DNA of 64,000 nt from positions 496,001 through 560,000 of the forward strand of contig NZ_FNHB01000001.1 of NCBI RefSeq assembly GCF_900104455.1, written 5' to 3'. Of the stretch, positions 18,386 through 26,240 are shown one piece after another. The notes beneath the pieces are model-generated. The model saw nothing but the letters and a program-made list of their open reading frames with translations. It did no database searches and was not told the DNA's origin. Made by a program: the position numbers and the translations under genes. This DNA comes from Dendrosporobacter quercicolus (lineage in GTDB: Bacteria > Bacillota > Negativicutes > DSM-1736 > Dendrosporobacteraceae). The first letter of the stretch is position 1. Each line of letters opens with the position of its first letter.

Positions 18386-20997
18386 TTAATCATCATCGTA
18401 ATTAAAGTTATCCATTATTTTAGCTTGTCTAAGAGGGTAATTGGAAAACAAATTAACAATGCAGTCATGCCGTAATAGACGAGATCGCCCAACAGCTTGT
18501 TCTAACTGGCTCTCAATCATCCACAATTGAAAGCTCCTCAATATTTCGTCTTTATAGGTCTTCATTTTAAACAAATAACCGTTACGGGCAACCGTTTGAA
18601 TCTCCATTTTTGCATCCTGATCGAAATCAAGGCCCAGAGCATAAGGGAACAACTTGTATAGGAATTCAGCGTCATAGGGTGTAGCTACTACATTGAGGTT
18701 CTCCCCCTCATAAATATTGCTACCCTCTAAGTTACCGAAATATAACGCTCCCCTGCCATACTTCCTAAAGGTAATAAGGTTTTTGATACCAGTCTTTTTA
18801 ATGATGCGATCCAGAATACCAGGTTTGCTATTGATTGAATATCTACTGAATGATTTTCCAACCTATTGATTAAGCACACCCTTGTATTTGGCCTTTCTGC
18901 ATTCATAAAACTTTACCCTATCCCCAAAAACATATTGATATATCTCTTCATCAGCAGTAGCAGAAACGATAATATATTTAGTATTTTTCTTTAGTGAGAC
19001 TGGGTTTATAAACGCAACCTGATCTTCTTTCAAGTTCTCTTCCTTGGATTTATCTCGGTAATAAAAATGTTCAGCCAAACAAAAAGCCGGTACGTCAACT
19101 GACATTGACGTACCGGCACCTTCTTCTTCGTCCAAATCAAAGCCATTCAGGGTAAACATTGTTTTAGATCTAGTGCGTTTCACCAATGTCTCTATTTTTT
19201 TGATAAGTGAAACATTGGTACTGACTTTCGCCAGTTTTTCAAGTTTTGATAAAGGAACGGAAATATGACTTGGGAGAAAACTCTTTAAGATAATATCTTC
19301 ATCGACAAGCACAATACCAAAATTACTAAGGAATTCTTCATCAAGATATAGTAGCTTTTTATGGGTCGTTATCATATGCTTCTTTGATTCTCGGGAGATT
19401 TGCCGCTTCTCCATATACTCCTTTAGGCAAGCGATCTCGTTTTTCTCAATTACTTTCTTTATGTATGGATGCACCTTGCGGTATTGGCCTGCTTGGTATA
19501 ATTTTTCTATATGATTCCAAACATCATCTGGCATTTCGTCTTTGATCTCATGCAGTGAAGGCGTTTTAATAGTATCTATTCCTTCTTTCTTTACCCTGAT
19601 TGATATTTCATTTTTCAGGATATTTGTTGAGGCAGCAACTAGAAAGCGCTGCTGTGAAGTTTGTCATTTCTTTAATATAAGAATAAGTTTTACCAATTGA
19701 TGTCTGCGCTTTGATAACATGGATACTAGTATCATCAGCTTCTATTGCTGTCCTCAAATACTGTCTCAAGTCTTGAACTGCTTCTTCTATAAATACGAAT
19801 TCCTCACAATAGCCATCCAATTTAATATGTGACTTCGGCTTGCAGGTTACCAGCATATTTTTCCCATGACTGCATGAGCTTGCATAAGGGCAGAAAAGCT
19901 TACAACTTTTAGGTTTGTAATCAGACTTCTTGACATGAGTGATATCTTTTTCCCATTTATTATATTTCCACAATTCGTCCTCATAATAAGAATATTTTCT
20001 TATGGTCTCGTGAAATTTTTTTATACCTGTTTCAATACAAATAATATTTGTTGCAAGACCGAATAATTCCTCATGATTTAATCTTCTGCTTCCAGATTTA
20101 AATTCTCTGTAAAGTTCACAGTTTTTTCCAATGTGCTCAAATCAGACGAGCGGTACTCTTCATGATTCTTTTTGGTTTTCTTTTCGATAACGGCCGAATG
20201 CCTAGTGCCATCATCATTCAAATTAATACGATAAAATATATCTGATGAAATCTCGCCAGTAGAGTTACTTAACATAATAGCATTTGGCGAGTTTTCATCA
20301 ATTGGATTTACACCAGAATCTTCGGTGTTGATTTCTTGCATAGAAATATCCAGCAGATTGTTTTATTCAAAGCAACTTTATTATCCATAGAGAACTTCTT
20401 TATTTCTCTCTTGTAGTTACCTGTATATTTATCTCTCAGGAAAACTGTCATATTTCTATTTAGAGATTCAATGTTTGCTGTAGGAATAGATTGATCAAAA
20501 TAGAGTAATTGATCTCCGCCATAATACATCCTTGATATGTCGCTGTCATGCTTATCTGATTCAGAAAAAATAGTTCTCAGGAGATTTTTCGTGATTTTAG
20601 CCGCCTTGGGGTCTGAAATAGGGATATCATTAAGAAAGCAAACCCTAAACCGTTCATCTTCTTCTGTTGAAGAAAATGTCTCATAGGAGAAGAGGATCGG
20701 TATATCATAGCGTCTCGCCCTGTCAAAAACATCCTTATGGGAAATCCCTCCGTCAAAGTCAAGAACTAAGAGTTGCATCTGATCAAAGTTATCTATCTTC
20801 CTTGAACCATTTAAGAATGTTGCCGGAGAAAACGCATGTCCACGATGACCTACATCCAAAACAAATGAATAGATGCTGGCAGGGCAATTCAAAACTTCGA
20901 TATTTTTCGCAATTCGATTGCTTATTTGAGCAGCTTCACTGCCTATAGGTTTTGAAGTGTAACTCTCGCTGTCTAAGCTGATTTTTATTTCATTCAT
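18386..20997 (-). pseudogene. Primase-helicase (AEP-like + SF2) replication protein, broken
   Basis: Five frames add up to one ~870-residue protein. The N-terminal part (20997-20308) resembles archaeo-eukaryotic primase/PrimPol domains of mobile elements (QLLVLDFDGGIS, then SYETFSSTEEDERFRVCFL). A Cys cluster (CKLFC...CSHG) and an SF2 helicase follow: Walker A AQTSIGKTYSYI, Walker B VLVDEDII, SATADEEI and motif VI QAVGRSRLLR. Breaks: frameshifts near 20330, 20090 and 19640, and an in-frame TAG at 18863-18865 after GVLNQ. Such proteins replicate plasmids and integrative elements. This one is certainly not expressed whole. Confidence 0.75.
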
Positions 20998-21039
20998 GCA
21001 TTTTTTTATTTTAATGTAGGAGCTAATTACGAAAAAATA

Positions 21040-21076
21040 TTGTAAAAAATAAAGGACGGTTTTAAGTCGTCCTTCA
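21040..21076 (-). terminator. Intrinsic terminator downstream of radC
   Basis: On the minus strand AAGGACG pairs with CGTCCTT across an 8-9 nt loop and is followed by TTTATTTTTT. It separates the radC transcription unit from the primase-helicase pseudogene. Confidence 0.65.
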
Positions 21077-21360
21077 TTTTGCGCGTTTGTTTCCTGGATG
21101 ATCCTATGCTTATTTGAGTAACATGTTTTCCCGCTATGCTACCACTGAGAAATTTCAAATTTTCTCTGTAAAATAAAATAATATCTAAAGTTTATTACCA
21201 ATAAAATGGTGGTATAAATGGTACAGTACAAGTGGTATTGTATTGATTTTGAGTTACGAATACTCATGAAAAAAATACAGCAGCCATCATAATAAAATAG
21301 CTACTGTAATACATTGTTTTTTAATTAGGCAATCCAGTAACTTTAGAAGGTTGCTCCATA
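21077..21360. other. Gene-free stretch between terminator and radC
   Basis: No coding frame with a ribosome site is visible on either strand. The sequence is AT-rich, with a short imperfect hairpin (GAGAAATTTCAAATTTTCTC near 21148) and little else. Confidence 0.5.
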
Positions 21361-21958
21361 TTACAACATTCCTCTTTCTTTTAAACTCTCAAATTTCCCC
21401 TTACCGATAATAATATGGTCCAAAATGTTAATATCCAGTAACTTACCTGCTTCGACTAGTTTTTTAGTAATATCAATATCTTCCTGGCTTGGCCGGGTAT
21501 CACCGCTGGGATGGTTGTGAATGAGAATGATGGAAGCTGCCAATAATCGTACTGCTCTGCGAAAGAGTTCTCGACCTCCTACGATGGTAGAGTTCCTTGG
21601 GCAACTATTTCTTCAGCTATAATATCATTTTTCGTATTCAGGTAAATTACCCGAAACTGTTCGACTGCAAGAAACTGCATATCCTCCATACGCTTAAAAG
21701 CATCGCCGGGAGTCTTGATCACTGGCGGTAACTCATTATTAACCCGATAAACCCGCTTAGCTATTTCTGCTATACATTGAATTTTTCTGGCTCTAGCCAT
21801 TCCAATTCCTTTGATTGTTTCCAGTTCCTGTTCTGAGGATTAGCAGTATATTCTGAACACTGCCGTATTGCGCCATCAGCTCTTGTACCACAGGCCTCCA
21901 GGATGGCAGCGAGCAGTTCTTCATCAGCCATGCCGGAAAGATTGGTTTGATTTAGCAT
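21361..21958 (-). pseudogene. radC: RadC-family JAB-domain protein, frameshifted
   Basis: RadC proteins carry a JAB/MPN metal site and are common next to mobile-element genes; their biochemical role is unsettled. The metal-binding signature HNHPSGD followed by [12 protein letters not shown] lies in the last fragment (21361-21543). The middle fragment covers VIKTPGDAFKRMEDM...VIYLNTKN, and the first (21770-21958) an N-terminal helical part. Frames change near 21785 and 21575, the latter between GTL and [14 protein letters not shown]. The ATG at 21958 overlaps the stop of the upstream 68-residue gene. Expected length is about 200 residues, so little is missing apart from the two shifts. Confidence 0.8.
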
Positions 21959-22164
21959 CAGACTTCACCATCCATGCGCAAACCATAGATATCATCAACA
22001 TAATACCGTCCTGTAAACGGATTAAAAATTGCCGTGCATTTTACACCATTATAATCAGCAAGATAAAGATTGTCTCCGATACGTTTGATAATAGTAGCCT
22101 CACCTAATACATGGCGGTCCTGTTCTTTATCTTTTAAACTATGTATGTATGCCATTACTCGCAT
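21958..22164 (-). CDS. Small conserved-looking protein, unknown function
   Basis: This 68-residue protein has beta-rich character (YLADYNGVKCTAIFNPFTG) and no motif I can name. The ATG at 22164 lies 8 bases after GGGAG; a nearer ATG is out of frame and stops at once. Its stop codon overlaps the radC start as TGATG, so the two are probably co-translated. It is one of a run of short accessory genes typical of conjugative or plasmid-derived elements. Confidence 0.6.
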   Translation of the reverse strand: MRVMAYIHSLKDKEQDRHVLGEATIIKRIGDNLYLADYNGVKCTAIFNPFTGRYYVDDIYGLRMDGEV

Positions 22165-22215
22165 AGCATGAACTCCCTTCCCTCTGATTGAATTTCACCG
22201 TTATCACCAACAGTC

Positions 22216-22518
22216 TCAATATTCCTCGGCCAGCATCATGGTCGAATGTCCGCCATCATCAATGACAAAGATTTTTGCCTTCTCCACCGGCTGGCAAAGC
22301 AACGCTACCAGGATTTCGTTACGATACTCCGGCTGCTCTTGGCTGTGAACGATTTTTTGTTTACCGTCCTGACTGAATAGCCAAAAAACTTGCAGATAGT
22401 CCAGTCCGATAGGGGTGCTTCTTCTGAGATTATCAATCATGATCCACAGCATGACTTGGATTTCGTCCGGAATTTCATTTGCAATTCCGCAGGTAATGTA
22501 CCTTTTGTTGGTAAACAT
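22216..22518 (-). CDS. DUF960-like protein
   Basis: This 100-residue protein begins MFTNKRYITCGIANEIPDE and has DYLQVFWLF and QKIVHSQEQPEY, matching the DUF960 family of short proteins found in Firmicutes mobile elements; the function is unknown. The chosen ATG at 22518 is preceded by GGGAG at 7 bases. A longer in-frame reading to 22560 has no ribosome site. It appears intact. Confidence 0.7.
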   Translation of the reverse strand: MFTNKRYITCGIANEIPDEIQVMLWIMIDNLRRSTPIGLDYLQVFWLFSQDGKQKIVHSQEQPEYRNEILVALLCQPVEKAKIFVIDDGGHSTMMLAEEY

Positions 22519-22583
22519 GATATTTCTCCCATCTAATAGTATGCAGCCGGAAGTTATCACTCCCGGCCGCAGGATTTTACTTT

Positions 22584-22889
22584 TTAATTTGAAATGGGAA
22601 CATATTTTTTAATATAGGTAAACAAATCCCAAGTGTTAAACCTGGCAAGTTCAGCGGCACAGCGAACGATTTCACATTGAAACTCCGGGGTCATTATCGT
22701 AACAACGCCGTTAGTTTTGTTTATTTCCCCTTCGGCTATGATCTGCCGGATACTTGCCTCGACATTAGCATCCGTCAGCTGCCGAACCCCCACATCGACT
22801 AGCTGAGTAAGCCCCATCCGAAATAAGACCGAGCCGTATTTGTTTTCGTGGCCGGCAATTGCATCCATCCTTTGCGTGATTGTGTTCAT
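22584..22889 (-). CDS. Hypothetical 101-residue protein
   Basis: An intact frame from ATG 22889 with GGAGGGTT upstream. The predicted protein is helical (AGHENKYGSVLFRMGLTQLV) with no recognised domain. A hairpin of GCGGCCGGGAGTG/CACTCCCGGC type sits between it and the DUF960 gene. It is probably a mobile-element accessory gene. Confidence 0.5.
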   Translation of the reverse strand: MNTITQRMDAIAGHENKYGSVLFRMGLTQLVDVGVRQLTDANVEASIRQIIAEGEINKTNGVVTIMTPEFQCEIVRCAAELARFNTWDLFTYIKKYVPISN

Positions 22890-22913
22890 TTAAGTAACCC
22901 TCCATAGACCAAA

Positions 22914-22953
22914 CAGCCTGGTATCCCTGCCATAAGGCAAAGCTACCAGGCTG
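22914..22953 (-). terminator. Hairpin after the 260-residue gene
   Basis: CAGCCTGGTA pairs with TACCAGGCTG across a 20-nt loop; on the minus strand it is followed by TTTGG. The position fits a terminator for the gene ending at 22964, though the T-run is weak. Confidence 0.45.
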
Positions 22954-22963
22954 CTGCAGCAAT

Positions 22964-23744
22964 TTAACCGGCTTCCTGAACATCAGGTTCAAGGGCGGCA
23001 GCATTGAGTATTTCCATGAACTGCTGTCCGAACGCTCTGGCGTTGGCAGTTTCTTCCGGGCTGAGGGTGCTGACGGCCTCAAAGTTATACAGCGAATAAG
23101 GCTGCCCCGTTTTGTTGGTTGTTTTCTCCAAAGTTATCTTGGTAACTACCCCGCAAAGCGGCATCATTTTTCCGATCAGCCTTGTCATGTACCGCTGGAA
23201 GATCAGCTTACTGGATACCGGGACCCGGATAATGATCGGCATGATGTTGTCCGGCCGGAGAAGGAAAATCGTCACGGATTCCTTGCAAGCCTTGGCGTTG
23301 GAGTCTCCGTCCTTGGAACCGAAATCATTGAACTGGCAACGACTGCAAGGTTTCCCGTCATGGGAAACCAAACTGTCCGGACTGTAACACACGGGCGGCG
23401 TACCTTCCACCGGGTCGGGAGTATCCCAGTAAGCGCGAGGCGTGGTATAGTCAAGCACGATCCCGGTCAATTCTTTATAAATTTCATCTCCCGCCAGGCC
23501 GGGAACAGTGAACGCTGTGGCTCCGCCAGACGGGGATTTAACAATATCGAAGAGTTGAAATGACAACGGTTGATTCTTCAAATTCTCCCGGATAATATCC
23601 AGTGCGTTTGGTCAGCGCGATATAGTTAGAATTGACCGGGGCTAACGTGGTTGCTGGCATCGTCACAACCTGTCTTTCTGCCGCAGGCTCTTGCAAAGCC
23701 TGTACTTTACCGCCTAGTCGGTTTTTAAGTTTTGCTGTATTCAT
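22964..23744 (-). pseudogene. Unknown mobile-element protein, frameshifted
   Basis: Two frames form one ~260-residue protein. The first starts MNTAKLKNRLGGKVQ at 23744 and runs to KRTG; the second continues DIIRENLKNQPLSFQLFDIV to 22964. The shift is near 23605. It has a Cys-rich patch (CSRCQFND...ACKES) and a C-terminal beta-rich segment. The position next to YqaJ and DUF932 genes suggests a DNA-recombination accessory function, but I do not recognise the family. Confidence 0.55.
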
Positions 23745-23757
23745 ATAGCCCTCCTGT

Positions 23758-24699
23758 TCACACCGCCGCTTTTATGGAGAAGTGACGGTAGGATGTTTGA
23801 TTTGCATACTTCTTATAGAGAACCGGGTGTTCGGCTTTCAACGTCTTGCCGTCCAACCGTTCCTGTGAAACGCTTTTCCACGTGATCACCCGATCCTCGG
23901 CAATACCGATTTCGCTATCGCCTAACATTTGCTTTAACAAATTCTCCGCTGCCTGCTTCTGTTCGGTATACTGATTGACATTTTCACAGGCGGCTTCGTA
24001 TTGCCGAATGAGTTCAACAGCGGTGTCCGGTAATGCAATCTTCGACTTAGGTACGCTGTTCGGGAACCGTTCGCTGAGAAACTTGGCCGATGCATCCGAA
24101 CCGTCCAACGGCGGGGGAACCATGGCTTGAACATGCTCCCAAAAGTCTCCTTCCAGTTGCAGCAGCAGGGAAATCAGTTCCTCGTCCCGCTCAATGAACT
24201 TCCAGCGAAAGGTGTTGCCGCCGATCAGGACAGCAATATAGGCTCCCTTGTATCCGGTAACGGCCAGATAATGTTGCACCTGTAAAATGTACTCATCAGG
24301 TATGGCATCATCCCACTCACCGGCTTTGTAGGCCGAAGCTGTTTTGGCTTCAAAGACACACGTACCGTAGTTTGGATGCTGGCAAGTTCCATCAAGGTTA
24401 GCCAGCATAAACGGATGGGCTTCGCTTTGCAAGAGTTGATTGGCCGGATGGACCGCAATGCCTGTTCTTTTGGTAAATTCGGTCCTGACTAAGGCTTCCA
24501 GCTGCGTTCCCCAGTAGGCGGCTTCTCCGGCCTCCTGATAAGGCAGCTGATTCATTTTTTCCAGCCAGAGTTCCACCGGCGATTTGTAACGGTTGATGCC
24601 GCAGACTACAGAAGCATCCGAACCGCCGATACCCTTTTTGCGCCAGTCAAGCCACTCGTCATAGGGCATATTTTCCGTTGACGCTAACACAACTACCAT
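23758..24699 (-). CDS. YqaJ-family recombinase nuclease
   Basis: This intact 313-residue protein has the YqaJ/lambda-exonuclease fold signatures: GIGGSDASVVCG near the N-terminus, NLDGTC supplying an acidic metal ligand, FEAKTAS providing the E-x-K pair, and QVQHYLAVTG. Family members are phage or plasmid nucleases working with annealing proteins in recombination. ATG 24699 has GAGGTG 6 bases upstream and the reading frame from a GTG nine bases earlier is less likely. It is one of the few undamaged genes in the right part of the island. Confidence 0.85.
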   Translation of the reverse strand: MVVVLASTENMPYDEWLDWRKKGIGGSDASVVCGINRYKSPVELWLEKMNQLPYQEAGEAAYWGTQLEALVRTEFTKRTGIAVHPANQLLQSEAHPFMLANLDGTCQHPNYGTCVFEAKTASAYKAGEWDDAIPDEYILQVQHYLAVTGYKGAYIAVLIGGNTFRWKFIERDEELISLLLQLEGDFWEHVQAMVPPPLDGSDASAKFLSERFPNSVPKSKIALPDTAVELIRQYEAACENVNQYTEQKQAAENLLKQMLGDSEIGIAEDRVITWKSVSQERLDGKTLKAEHPVLYKKYANQTSYRHFSIKAAV

Positions 24700-24720
24700 A
24701 GATTGCACCTCGCTTTACAC

Positions 24721-24757
24721 AATAAAATAAAGGTATGCGGCAAATTCACCACATACC
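24721..24757 (-). terminator. Intrinsic terminator
   Basis: On the minus strand GGTATGTGG pairs with CCGCATACC and is followed by TTTATTTTATT. It lies directly after the 79-residue gene and before yqaJ, so each gene here seems to be its own unit. Confidence 0.7.
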
Positions 24758-24763
24758 CTGTAC

Positions 24764-25003
24764 TTACTCTTTTTTCATAGACGGAACCAGCGCATTCGGA
24801 TGGTTCAGCCACCGCTTGCATTTCCTTAAGTTTGGAAATTCCTCCGTCCATGCCTGACCGGTAGAATTGTCGATGCCAATATAAATCCCGGCTTCCGAAA
24901 CATAGAAAAGCCCCAAAGGCTGCCGGTTGTCGATCAGCGTGTCGGCCTGTTCAGGTGTAATCTTCCTGATCGCAGTATTAGGCCGCTGCTTGTATGAGTT
25001 CAT
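24764..25003 (-). CDS. Hypothetical 79-residue protein
   Basis: An intact short frame (MNSYKQRPNTAIRKITPEQA) overlapping the 3' end of the DUF932 gene by 26 bp and followed by a terminator. No domain recognised. Small proteins in this position are usual in integrative elements. Confidence 0.55.
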   Translation of the reverse strand: MNSYKQRPNTAIRKITPEQADTLIDNRQPLGLFYVSEAGIYIGIDNSTGQAWTEEFPNLRKCKRWLNHPNALVPSMKKE

Positions 25004-25915
25004 AGGCTTTGTCGATCAAAGGATTGCCCTCAACCGTTTTACTGAACACATTTTCCCGGTAACTGGTAGTCTCTCGAAGAGGCTTGGCATGCGTAGCAAA
25101 GTCTGAGACCGCACAAATAAAGCGATAGGCGTTCTTACCTACATGGCCCTTGAGGTCGGGAGCGTCGAAATAGCGAAGCTTTAAATCCTCCCGGATACGG
25201 ATGATATTCTTTTTATGAATATCTGTCGGGTTGTCATTCATCGGCAGCAGCATGTCAATGTACTCCATCACCTTAGCATCCGTCAGTTTAATTTTGGCTA
25301 ACCGGGAGAACTCCGCGCCCAATTTGCCCATGTATTTTTCCGCTAACAACAGGGTATTGTGAGCTTCGTCCATCTTGTGAGCCAGATCGCCGACATGGAC
25401 GGTTGACCAAATGCGCTTGGCCGTGGACAGGGCAATATTAAGCGTGTTCTGGCATACTACACGCACCGGGGTCATGGCTACTTTGATCGCACCGTTGCCG
25501 TCATGGGAGCTACTGAATACAAGGTAAGGCTCAATTTGTTCCCCCTCAATGATGTACTTGTCAGGAAGTTTGGCAAGCAGCCAGATTTTACGGCCGTCTT
25601 GCAAAGCCCCCGCCGTTTCATAACGGACGCCCTCGCCTAACAAAGAATCCGTAAAGGCGAAGGCTTCGGAATTCTGGACAACCTTATACCGGTCGGTGAC
25701 TACGCCGAGAACTCTTTCATCACTATCCCGGATATTGGCTTTGTAGCCGGGGATGGCAGCGTAGTACTAGTCATGATCGGGCGTTGGATAACATTCCAGT
25801 TGAGGCCCGACTTTTCAATGGCTTCGATGGAGTTTAAAGCGGATTCGACCCGGACACCAAGGCCGTGCCAAGGAGTTACCCTTGTGTAAAACATACTTTC
25901 TACGTTTGCTGACAT
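24978..25915 (-). pseudogene. DUF932 (phage/plasmid TIGR03299-like) protein, frameshifted
   Basis: DUF932 proteins are frequent on plasmids, phages and ICEs; their function is unknown. The N-terminal frame reads TPWHGLGVRVESALNS (start ATG 25915, AGGGAG 9 bases upstream). The frame then shifts near 25745, between MTSTT and AAIPGYKANIRDSDE, and continues VLGVVTDRYKVVQNSEAF through VCQNTLNIAL to 24978. One indel is enough to explain it. Restored length is about 312 residues. Confidence 0.75.
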
Positions 25916-25980
25916 TGATAACATCTCCCTATCTCGTTTTTTATAGTTGGATTAATGGAAAGAACCTCGCGAAGATAAAG

Positions 25981-26007
25981 ATAGGACTTCCATGCAGGAA
26001 GTCCTAT
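25981..26007 (-). terminator. Hairpin after the small membrane ORF
   Basis: ATAGGACTTCC and GGAAGTCCTAT form an 11-bp stem with a 5-nt loop; on the minus strand CTTTATCTT follows. It lies 11 bp after the stop of the 37-residue reading frame. Confidence 0.6.
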
Positions 26008-26017
26008 GTCTAGGTGA

Positions 26018-26131
26018 TTATGAAGTTTCATCATCATCTTTTTGTGATTTCTCTGTTTCGCTGATAAATTTTACTACAGCAAGTAGCGCGGAAGCCGCTA
26101 ACAGCATAATATCCATTATCTTCCTCGACAA
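26018..26131 (-). CDS. Putative 37-residue single-pass membrane protein
   Basis: Starting at a TTG (26131) with AGGAGG nine bases upstream, the frame encodes one hydrophobic segment (IMLLAASALLAVVKFI) and a charged tail (KDDDETS). An ATG at 26116 is an alternative start with a weaker ribosome site. It is flanked by terminator-like hairpins on both sides. It has no known family and sits at the edge between the mobile element and the RNA-repair island. Confidence 0.4.
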   Translation of the reverse strand: MSRKIMDIMLLAASALLAVVKFISETEKSQKDDDETS

Positions 26132-26202
26132 TAACCTGCTCCTCCTTCCATATATCACTAAATTAATAATATATAGATGAGGTATCAGGTTATTCGATTA
26201 TT

Positions 26203-26240
26203 AAAAATAGAATTGGCGGCTCTGCCATATTCTCTATTTT
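26203..26240. terminator. Imperfect bidirectional hairpin after pnkp
   Basis: AAAATAGA...TGGC pairs with GCCA...TCTCTATTTT around GGCTCT. It overlaps the stop codon of pnkp and is flanked by A- and T-rich arms, so it may terminate the RNA-repair operon. Confidence 0.5.

Noticed and set aside
588-25915. All frameshifts as simple sequencing error
   Set aside because: The nonsense codon, the 13-bp duplication, the inversion and the near absence of lesions in 26-64 kb argue for real decay, although single homopolymer indels may still be errors.
25900-26240. Right attachment site of the island
   Set aside because: The island seems to end here by gene content, but the left end is outside the window, so no matching direct repeat can be shown.
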